From positions 25,141-89,140 of the forward strand of contig JAQWOH010000028.1 in assembly GCA_029245955.1 (NCBI GenBank): a stretch of DNA of 64,000 nucleotides, read 5' to 3'. Origin of the DNA: Fuerstiella sp. (GTDB taxonomy: Bacteria > Planctomycetota > Planctomycetia > Planctomycetales > Planctomycetaceae). Of the stretch, positions 9,755-17,483 are shown piece by piece. Within the stretch, counting starts at the first letter, position 1; every line of letters starts with the position of its first letter. A model generated the notes under the pieces. The model ran no database searches. It was not told the DNA's origin and worked only from the letters and a program-made list of their open reading frames with translations. Made by a program: the position numbers and the translations under genes.

Positions 9755-11463
9755 ATGCGTTCTCAACACTATGTTCGAATCGCTTCTGCTATTGTCCTGG
9801 TGCTGACAGTCGACACGATCGTCCAGGCGGCTGAGACTGACTATCAGCGTGATGTGCTGCCGATTCTGGCAGAACACTGCACCGCACGTCATGGTCTGGA
9901 CCAGGCATCACGAGAAGCGGATTTGCGGCTGGATCTGCAGAATGCAGTCCTTAAAGGAGACGAATCCGGGGTGGCAGCAATTCTGTCCGGGAAACCGGAA
10001 GACAGCGAATTATGGAAGCGAATCACGTCAGCAGATTCGGACCTGCTGATGCCGCCCGCCCATCACAACAGGCCGCTCCGCCGGAAGCATATCGAAACGA
10101 TTCGATAGTGGATCGATGAGAGTGCGGCGTACTCGGACCACTGGGCGTTTGTGGTTCCCCGGCAGAAACCCATCTCCGATGAACGAGCATCACATCCTGT
10201 TGACGCATTTGTGGCCGCCAGCCTGCGTTCGTTAAATCTACCGCTGACTGACAGGGAATCGCCCTGGGTTCTGTGTCGACGATTGTATCTGGATTTCACG
10301 GGTCTTCCGCCATCTCCGGACGATCTGGCCGCCTTCGAACGCGATGGCCTTGATGCAACCCTCGAAAAACTGCTGGACGGCAGGTTCAAGTCTGAAAAAC
10401 GAGGACAGTGCGGCATGGAGCTCAGCGAAGTATTGCCTCAAACGGCGGAAATCGCCGACGCTATGTTTCTGATTCGAACCATGCGGACAGAGCCCGTCAA
10501 CCACGCGCCAGCACAGGTCATGATGAACACCGGCTCACAGCAGTGCGGTCGTCTCAGCTTTGGATCGTGGACATTATACGGGCTGGGCATCGAGTCGGCC
10601 GACCTTCCCGGCGAGGTTGTGCTGACCAGTGCGCAAGGTATCAGCGGCGGTGCAAGCAACTACGGCACAGGCTTTCTGTCGACAATCTACGGCGAAATCC
10701 CGTTTCGCAGTTCCGGCCACCCGGTGCTGTACTTGTCCAATCCGGCCGGCATCGATGAACAGGCGCAGCGACCGTCACCGGACGCGATAAGTCGACTGAA
10801 CGAACTGTCTCTGCAGTCACTGGGCGATCCTCAGACAGCCGCCCGCATCCAAAGTTACGAAATGACGTACCGCATACAAACCACCGTGCCCGAGCTGATG
10901 GATCGTGGCAGCGAACCGCAGCACATTCTGAATATGTACGGCACCAAAGATCCAAAGGAAGCGAATTACGCCCGTAACTGCCTGCTGTCTCGACGGCTGA
11001 TCGAACGCGGTGTCCGCTTCGTGCAGTTGTTCCACGAGGCCTGGTACCAGCATGGAAACCTGACCGGAGGAGTCAAACAGAACGCAGCTGACACAGACAA
11101 GGCCAGCGCGGCTCTGGTGAAGGACCTGAAACAGGGAGGGCTGCTGAACGACACACTGGTCATCCGGGAGGCGAATTCGGACGCACGCCGATGGTCCAGG
11201 GTGGCAACGACGGTCGTGATCCACATAACCGCAGCTACAGCGTGTGGCTGGCAGGCGGCGGAGTGAAGACCGCCCATGTCCACGGACAGACCGACGAACT
11301 GGGTTTCAACGTCGCCAGCGATCCCGGACAGGTACACGACCTGAACGCCACTTTGCTGCACTTCTTGGGCCTCGACCATCTGCGTCTGACCTACCGTTTT
11401 CAGGGCCGGGACTGCCGCCTGACCGACGTACATCGCAGTGTGGTGCGGGAAATTCTGGCGTAA
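9755..11463 (+). pseudogene. broken chimera of a PSCyt1/DUF1549 gene and a DUF1501 gene
   Basis: The left part has a signal peptide, then a planctomycete cytochrome c-type domain with YQRDVLPILAEHC and a distal MPPA motif. The heme site reads C-T-A-R-H, so the second Cys of CxxCH is gone. The frame meets an in-frame TAG at 10106-10108. It then continues unchanged into DUF1549 sequence (LYLDFTGLPPSPDDL). Near 10380-10395 it switches abruptly to DUF1501 sequence (FKSEKRGQCGMELSE, then IRTMRTEPVNH). At about 11165-11168 a single missing G shifts the frame. [12 protein letters not shown] and the DUF1501 C-terminus continue in the +1 frame to 11463. The intact genes at 11948-16273 show the ancestral order: a deletion removed the 3' part of the first gene and the 5' part of the second. 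A functional product is very unlikely. Confidence 0.88.
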
Positions 11464-11947
11464 CTTACTGTCGGCGGACACCGTAGCTTTGGGGTGTCGC
11501 AACGGTTTCAGATCACCACGCAGCAACGTACGACAGGTTGTCTCTGCTGGTATCCGGCCCCGTAACTCAGGGAACTCTACGGATTAGCAGCGTTTGCAGT
11601 CGCTCGCTAACGTTTCATGTGTCCCGATGTCGTGCCGGGGGGGACTGCATCCAGGAACTCTCTTGCTCGACGTGCGTGCTGGTATGGAAACCACGTCTAA
11701 CAATGAAACAGCGTTTGCTGGCAGTCCGCTTACGAAACCACAGGCCGGAATTTATTCACCCACAAGTGAACTGCATCCAAAAGGGTTCCGCCAGAAGCCT
11801 TTGTCTTGATTTCAGGTTCTGCTTTAAGAAGGGCCTAAGACACCGTAGAATGATCGGGAATAAGTTCATCGCCTGCCAACACTCCTGCCGCTCGCCAATA
11901 CAGTCACCTTAGCTCGGCATCTATCCTACCGCATCCGAGACATACTC
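11464..11947. other. spacer without recognisable gene
   Basis: Short overlapping frames only. A 14-mer, CTGGTATGGAAACC, at about 11679 recurs at about 54950, which may be chance. The promoter of the next gene is presumably here, but no consensus is visible. Confidence 0.4.
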
Positions 11948-14800
11948 ATGTTTACGATCGCTGCATCCCGTCGCGCAATTGCTGGACTGCGGCTGTTGAT
12001 ATGCAGCATGTTCTGTTCGTCTCTGCATGCCCAGGTAGATTTCAATCGTCAGGTCCGTCCGATCCTGGCAGAGCATTGTCTTCAGTGCCATGGCCCGGAT
12101 GCCGAACAACGCACCGCGGATCTGCGACTGGATCTGGAAGCCGAGGCGAAGAAGTCGGCCATTGTTGCCGGTGCGGCGGCGGACAGCGAACTCATTCATC
12201 GCATTCAGTCGACAGATCCGGAATCGGTCATGCCCCCCGCTTCCACCGGAAAACCACTGACGAAAACCCAGAAGGACGTCCTGCGACAATGGATTCAGGA
12301 AGGCGCGAAATATTCGAACCACTGGGCCTTTCAGCCGATCGCAGAATCACAATTTCTTTTGAAGGCACTTCCCGCCTCAGAAGCCGCCACGTCACCCATC
12401 GATCGTTTCTTACTGCACCGCCTACATAAGGCAGGCCTTGGATACTCACCGCCCGTCAGTCGAGCCCGTTTCATCCGTCGCGCGACAATTGACCTGACCG
12501 GTTTGCCACCGACATGGGCCGAAGTGGAAGAATTTGAAAACGATACGCCAGCAGGAAGTGAAGAACGACTGATTGACCGTCTGCTGGAATCTCCTCGCTA
12601 TGGCGAACGCTGGGGACGTCACTGGCTGGATATCGCACGCTACGCGGACACGCATGGCGGCGCGGCTATCGGTTTTAAATCGTTCCCGTTTTCGTACACG
12701 TATCGCGACTATGTGATCAATGCGTTCAATAAAGACCTGCCATTCGACCGTTTTCTGCTGGAACAGATTGCCGCGGATCAGCTTGGCCTTTCGGAAGACG
12801 ATCCGGCGCTCGCGGCTCTTGGGTTTCTGACAGTTGGGATGCAATTCCGCAATTCACACGACACAGTTGACGATCAGATCGACGTGATTAGTCGTGGACT
12901 GATGGGACTGACGGTCACCTGTGCCAGATGCCATGACCATAAATTCGATCCGGTACCAACCTCGGACTACTACTCTCTCTATGCGTCGATTGCTCCCAGC
13001 AAGTCTCCTTTTCAGCTGCCCGTGATTGGAAGCGTTACCGACGAGAACGCTCGTCAGCAGTACGAACGTGAACTCACCGAGCTGAAGCTGAAGTTCCGGC
13101 AGTTTGCGCGCGAACAAGCCGAAGTCCTGCGGAATCGTCTGCGAATGCAGGTCGAACTTTATCTTGTGGAAATCGCGAAAGGGGTTGGTGAGCAGGATCT
13201 GTCGACTCAGTTTCTTTCGTATCGCACCGACGATATTCGACCATTCGTTTTTAATCGCTGGCGGACCTACCTGAACCAGCTTAACACCACTGACGCTGTC
13301 TTTGGTCCATGGCTTGAGATGCAGTCATGGGGGTCCATGCCGGAAGCAGACTTTCAGAAACGACGCGGTGAATACCTGAGCCGGATTTCCGGTGAACTGG
13401 ACGCCGCCGGAAGGACTGCGGATAAACTGCATGCACTGCGAGGTGAACCACCGAAATGGAATCCATTCATTGTTGACGCCCTGGTGAAACAGAAACCCAA
13501 TTCGCAGAATGAAGCCGCCGCGGTTTACGGAAGCGTGTTTGCAGAGCAGCAGCGACTTTGGCTGCAGTCTCTGCTGCGAGCGTCAATTGAAGCTGCACCA
13601 GGGGGTACAGTCGTCCCCGACGATCATGCTGAACACCTGGTGATCAACAGTCCCTCACACAGACAGATTCGTCATCACCTGTATGCACCCGGATCGCCGT
13701 TCGTTGTCTCAGACGAAGAAGCCATGCGACTCACCAACCGAACAATCAGTGACCTGATCAACGGAAAGAAGGGTGCGATTCACCAGTTAAATCTGTCGTC
13801 CCCCGGTTCACCTCCACGAGCAATGATCGTTCAGGAAGATTTACACCCCGAAGACACACATATCTTTGTGCGAGGAAACCCGCTCACTCGTGGGGAAACG
13901 GTACAACCAAGATTTCTGTCAGCATTGCCGGGGGATCGGACTTCCATTTACGAAAACGGGAAACGCCGTCTGGGTCTTGCCCGCTCCATCATTTCAGACA
14001 GCAATCCACTCACCGCGCGCGTTCTTGTCAACGGAGTCTGGCAGAATCACTTTGGTTCCGGCCTTGTACCGACACCCGATGACTTCGGGACACGTGGCGC
14101 CGCTCCCACACACCCTGAACTGCTGGATTTCCTGGCCGATCGGTTTCGGAAGAACGGGTGGTCCATAAAATGGCTTCATCGACAGATCATGCTGACTCGA
14201 GCATATCGTCAGGCAGCCATCGAGAACGAACACTGCCGGCAGATCGATCCGGAAAACAAGCTGCTGTGGCGTATGCCGCGTCGGCGTCTGGACTTCGAGT
14301 CCATGCGTGACTCCATGCTGGCGGTCTGTGACGAACTGGACACGACAATGGGCGGAAAGCCTGTCGATCTGAATATATCACCGGCAATCCCTCGACGCAG
14401 CGTTTACGGATTTGTCAATCGGGACGTCATCGCTAACCTGATGAGCACATTCGACACCGCCAATCCCAATGCATGTACGGCAAAACGCCCTGAAACCACG
14501 ATACCTCAGCAGGCACTGTTCGCCCTGAACTCGGACTTTATTCAGGACCGAGCAGCGCAACTGGCATCGATCACGAAGCAACCGCATTCAGCGTCCGAAA
14601 AGCATCGCATCGAGGCAATGGTTCGCCGAACGCTCTGTCGCAATCCAACTGACTCCGAAGTGGAACAGGCAACAGCGTTTTTACGTGAATCCGTTTCCTC
14701 TACTACAACGCCCGACGGTGCAGCAGTTGACCCGGAACGCGGCTGGATCCTGCTGGCACACGCTCTGATGGCTTCAAACGAGTTTACATTTCTGGACTGA
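11948..14800 (+). CDS. PSCyt1-DUF1549-DUF1553 protein (planctomycete cytochrome c-type)
   Basis: A 950-residue exported protein of the planctomycete PSCyt1/PSCyt2/PSD1 family. After a signal peptide (cleavage near SSLHAQ) comes a c-type heme domain with C44-L-Q-C47-H48 and a possible axial Met in the MPPAST segment. DUF1549 follows, with LTGLPPTWAEVEEF, ERWGRHWLDIARYADTHG and a second heme-like site C325-A-R-C328-H329 followed by DHKFDPVPTSDYY. The C-terminal third is DUF1553, with NRVWQNHFG-type (VNGVWQNHFG), the GTRG segment and PRRRLDFESMRD. The biochemical role of the family is not established; an exported electron-transfer or glycan-related role has been proposed. It is followed 60 bp downstream by a DUF1501 gene, the usual partner. 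The upstream pseudogene is a collapsed copy of the same pair. Confidence 0.93.
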   Translation: MFTIAASRRAIAGLRLLICSMFCSSLHAQVDFNRQVRPILAEHCLQCHGPDAEQRTADLRLDLEAEAKKSAIVAGAAADSELIHRIQSTDPESVMPPASTGKPLTKTQKDVLRQWIQEGAKYSNHWAFQPIAESQFLLKALPASEAATSPIDRFLLHRLHKAGLGYSPPVSRARFIRRATIDLTGLPPTWAEVEEFENDTPAGSEERLIDRLLESPRYGERWGRHWLDIARYADTHGGAAIGFKSFPFSYTYRDYVINAFNKDLPFDRFLLEQIAADQLGLSEDDPALAALGFLTVGMQFRNSHDTVDDQIDVISRGLMGLTVTCARCHDHKFDPVPTSDYYSLYASIAPSKSPFQLPVIGSVTDENARQQYERELTELKLKFRQFAREQAEVLRNRLRMQVELYLVEIAKGVGEQDLSTQFLSYRTDDIRPFVFNRWRTYLNQLNTTDAVFGPWLEMQSWGSMPEADFQKRRGEYLSRISGELDAAGRTADKLHALRGEPPKWNPFIVDALVKQKPNSQNEAAAVYGSVFAEQQRLWLQSLLRASIEAAPGGTVVPDDHAEHLVINSPSHRQIRHHLYAPGSPFVVSDEEAMRLTNRTISDLINGKKGAIHQLNLSSPGSPPRAMIVQEDLHPEDTHIFVRGNPLTRGETVQPRFLSALPGDRTSIYENGKRRLGLARSIISDSNPLTARVLVNGVWQNHFGSGLVPTPDDFGTRGAAPTHPELLDFLADRFRKNGWSIKWLHRQIMLTRAYRQAAIENEHCRQIDPENKLLWRMPRRRLDFESMRDSMLAVCDELDTTMGGKPVDLNISPAIPRRSVYGFVNRDVIANLMSTFDTANPNACTAKRPETTIPQQALFALNSDFIQDRAAQLASITKQPHSASEKHRIEAMVRRTLCRNPTDSEVEQATAFLRESVSSTTTPDGAAVDPERGWILLAHALMASNEFTFLD

Positions 14801-14860
14801 CAATGCTGGTGTGAATGCCTTGTTTGCACCAGCCGTACCCTTGGCTGAAAGGCCAGGTCA

Positions 14861-16273
14861 ATGATGAGCTTAGAGACGATGCGGCAGCCACGACGGCACT
14901 GGATGCAGCAATGCGGCATGAAATTCGGCGGACTCGCGCTGGCCGGACTTCTGGGGAACACTGCGGCAGGCGAAGAGCCCCGCGGAGAATTGCGGACGCA
15001 TTTGCCAGGGCGGGCCAAACATATCATCCATGTATTTCTAAACGGTGGTGTGTCTCAGGTCGACACGTTTGACCCGAAGCCGGAACTGACTCGTCGGGCC
15101 GGACAGATGCTTCCGTATGAGAACCTGCAGACCGAGCGGAAGACCGGAGTGGCACTACCGAGCCCTTTCAGATTCGAGCAGCACGGCGAAAGCGGAATTC
15201 CCGTCAGCGATCTGTTCCCGCACCTTTCGAAGTGTGTCGATGAGATGACCGTCATCCGGTCCATGTATGCTGAACTCCCAAGCCATGAGATGTCGCTGAT
15301 GCTGATGAATACGGGTGATCAGCGTCTGGTTCGCCCAAGTCTGGGTTCGTGGCTGACGTGGGGAATGGGATCTCTTAATGAAAATCTTCCGGCCTTCATC
15401 GCCCTATGCCCCGGAGGCATGCCGGTCGGCGGCGCCGGTAACTGGCGATCCGCTTTTCTGCCGGGCGCGTACCAGGGGACTCGTGTCGATACGTCGAATC
15501 CCGATCCCACACGACTGATCGACTTCCTGCAGAACAAACGAGTTTCTACTGCAGAGCAATCTAAACAATTCGATTTTCTGCAGCAGATGAATGCTCAGCA
15601 TCTGGCAGATCGGCCGGGAGAAGCGGCTATCGAATCACGTATCAGGTCATTTGAACTGGCATTTCGTATGCAGACGGAAGCCTGTGATGCATTTGATGTT
15701 TCCCAAGAACCGGAACACATTCAAAAGCTTTACGGTGACGGACCACAGAACCGTCAACTGCTGATGGCCAGAAGACTGATTGAACGCGGCGTGCGTTTCG
15801 TCCAGACCTGGCACGGTGCCATGCAGCCCTGGGACAGCCATTCGAATATCAAGGACGAGCATCGCAAGGTCGCGAATCAGTGTGATTCAGGGCTGGCCGC
15901 ATTGATTATCGACCTGAGGCAGCGCGGACTGCTGGAGGAGACGCTGATCCTATGCACCGGAGAGTTCGGACGAACGCCTTCCGTTGAGATGGGGCAGGAC
16001 GGATCCGGAGCCAGTCAGGGCCGTGACCATAACCACTGGGGCTTTTCACTCTGGATGGCAGGCGGTGGAATCAAGAAAGGGACGGTGTACGGAGCAACCG
16101 ACGATTTTGGCTTCCGAGCCGTGGAAAACCCGGTCTCACCGCATGACCTTCACGCAACAATCCTGCATTTGATGGGCTACGACCATCAACGTATGACTTA
16201 TCGCTACGCCGGCCGAGATTTCCGACTGACCGATGTTCACGGTGAAGTCATCCATCCGATCATCGACGGTTAG
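14861..16273 (+). CDS. DUF1501 domain protein, partner of the upstream DUF1549/DUF1553 gene
   Basis: A 470-residue protein of the DUF1501 family, which has an alkaline-phosphatase/sulfatase-like fold. The N-terminus carries RRHWMQQCGMKFGGLALAGLLG, resembling the export signals (often Tat-like) of this family. Diagnostic segments are HVFLNGGVSQVDTFDPKP, MTVIRSMYAELPSHE, LMNTGDQRLVRPSLGSW, RRLIERGVRFVQTWHG, TGEFGRTP and DHNHWGFSLWMAGGGIKKG, and it ends with RLTDVHGEVI. The function is unknown. Co-occurrence with PSCyt/DUF1549 genes is a planctomycete hallmark, and the 60-bp spacing suggests one operon. ATG 14861 is adopted; a second in-frame ATG follows directly at 14864, making the exact start uncertain by one codon. 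The last 270 bp are colinear with the pseudogene tail at 11191-11463. Confidence 0.92.
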   Translation: MMSLETMRQPRRHWMQQCGMKFGGLALAGLLGNTAAGEEPRGELRTHLPGRAKHIIHVFLNGGVSQVDTFDPKPELTRRAGQMLPYENLQTERKTGVALPSPFRFEQHGESGIPVSDLFPHLSKCVDEMTVIRSMYAELPSHEMSLMLMNTGDQRLVRPSLGSWLTWGMGSLNENLPAFIALCPGGMPVGGAGNWRSAFLPGAYQGTRVDTSNPDPTRLIDFLQNKRVSTAEQSKQFDFLQQMNAQHLADRPGEAAIESRIRSFELAFRMQTEACDAFDVSQEPEHIQKLYGDGPQNRQLLMARRLIERGVRFVQTWHGAMQPWDSHSNIKDEHRKVANQCDSGLAALIIDLRQRGLLEETLILCTGEFGRTPSVEMGQDGSGASQGRDHNHWGFSLWMAGGGIKKGTVYGATDDFGFRAVENPVSPHDLHATILHLMGYDHQRMTYRYAGRDFRLTDVHGEVIHPIIDG

Positions 16274-16494
16274 TAACCCCAGCGGCACAACTCTCGCAGC
16301 TCCCGATGCCATCGACCGACGTCATACGGCAGTGAATTCCAATAGCCCCTGGCACGTAGTGATCGCTGCCACAGCTATCCGCCGGCAGACGTCCGCTGAC
16401 ACCGTGCTGTTTTGCTCCTGTCCTGTCATCTTTACGATGATCGCGCGCCGTCCTTTTCAGCATACATCGTCCCCGTATCGCGACGTCACCCTGT
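16274..16494. other. convergent intergenic spacer
   Basis: This 221-bp stretch lies between the ends of convergent genes. No T-tailed hairpin or short gene was found. Confidence 0.4.
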
Positions 16495-17391
16495 TCAGGC
16501 AGCTAACAGACCTGACTTCTGCATTAATGCCTCCAGTACTCGTATAACCTCCGGAGGAGGCGATGATCCGGGTGAACGTGGACGCATTCCTTCGTGTCCC
16601 AGCAGTTGCAGGGCCGCCTTCACGCCCGCAGCCCGATATGGCAGCATCACTGCATCAATTTCCTGTACATGTTCCTGCAGTTGCAGGGCTTCGTCATATC
16701 GACCCGCCATCCCCAGTCTAAGCAGTTCGTCGAGTGCCCCTGGCCAGATGTTAGAGAAAGCCGTGGTCGTCCCGTTGCATCCCATCAGTGTTCCATGCAG
16801 CATCAGACTTCCGTTGCAGATCCAGAATCGCCGATCACGCGTCACCAGACGACGCACGCGAGCCTCGAATCGCACATCATGATCGGTGACGTACCCGAAT
16901 ACATTGTCCATATTGGTAACACCGGCCAGAACCTCGGGAGCTGCGGCAGGAGCTGCAGCCATGCCGAACAGGGCGGGTTCATTTTGATGCATAAGCAGAA
17001 CGGGGACGGGGCAGCGTGGCAGCACATCTCGGAAATACGGTTCAACCAGCGACGCGCCGCGCGGAAACCGAACACGGACGACTTCTGCCCCGACATCCGC
17101 AAACGCTTCCGCTCGACGCAGTGTCTGAGTCACCGACGGACAGTCGATTCCTCCCATCAGAAACCGACGCTCGTCCAGATTATCCCGGACCGTCGCTGCA
17201 ACGGCCAGTTTTTCTGTTTCGCTGAGGTAGAATTCTTCTCCGGTCTGTGAACCGACCAGAAAGCCGGTGGCCGGTGTGGTCAACCACCGGCGAACGTTAC
17301 GTTCCAATGCTCCATGGTCGACATCGTCGCGCTGGTTGAAAGGCGTGACGAGCGGGATATTGACAATGGGGTCGTCAGCAGGAATTGGCAT
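16495..17391 (-). CDS. dihydrodipicolinate synthase/N-acetylneuraminate lyase superfamily protein lacking the Schiff-base lysine
   Basis: A 298-residue TIM-barrel protein of the DapA/NanA superfamily. The start NIPLVTPFNQRDDVDHGALERNV, the segment GFLVGSQTGEEFYLSETEK (equivalent to the GTTGE loop) and GGIDCPSVTQTLRRAEAFADVGAEVVRV place it there. In the canonical enzymes the catalytic Lys sits in a GxKE segment on strand 6. Here the aligned segment is LAGVTNMDNVFG, with Thr159 at the Lys position. The conserved YNxP tyrosine is replaced by LMHQNEP. A class I aldolase mechanism is therefore doubtful; the protein may use other chemistry or be a binding protein. An upstream in-frame GTG at 17427 is possible, but ATG 17391 fits the family's length. 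It lies downstream of a sulfatase-fusion gene in the same orientation, 93 bp away. Confidence 0.82.
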   Translation of the reverse strand: MPIPADDPIVNIPLVTPFNQRDDVDHGALERNVRRWLTTPATGFLVGSQTGEEFYLSETEKLAVAATVRDNLDERRFLMGGIDCPSVTQTLRRAEAFADVGAEVVRVRFPRGASLVEPYFRDVLPRCPVPVLLMHQNEPALFGMAAAPAAAPEVLAGVTNMDNVFGYVTDHDVRFEARVRRLVTRDRRFWICNGSLMLHGTLMGCNGTTTAFSNIWPGALDELLRLGMAGRYDEALQLQEHVQEIDAVMLPYRAAGVKAALQLLGHEGMRPRSPGSSPPPEVIRVLEALMQKSGLLAA

Positions 17392-17483
17392 GCGGCACCA
17401 GCGACTAGATGTACAGGATCGATTCACAATGTGCGAATCTCAGAATGGAACACAGATTAAATAAGGAAAATTAGGCAAGGCCA

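Noticed and set aside
11679..11692. 14-bp string CTGGTATGGAAACC shared with about 54950
   Set aside because: Only 14 bases, with no wider similarity; probably chance.
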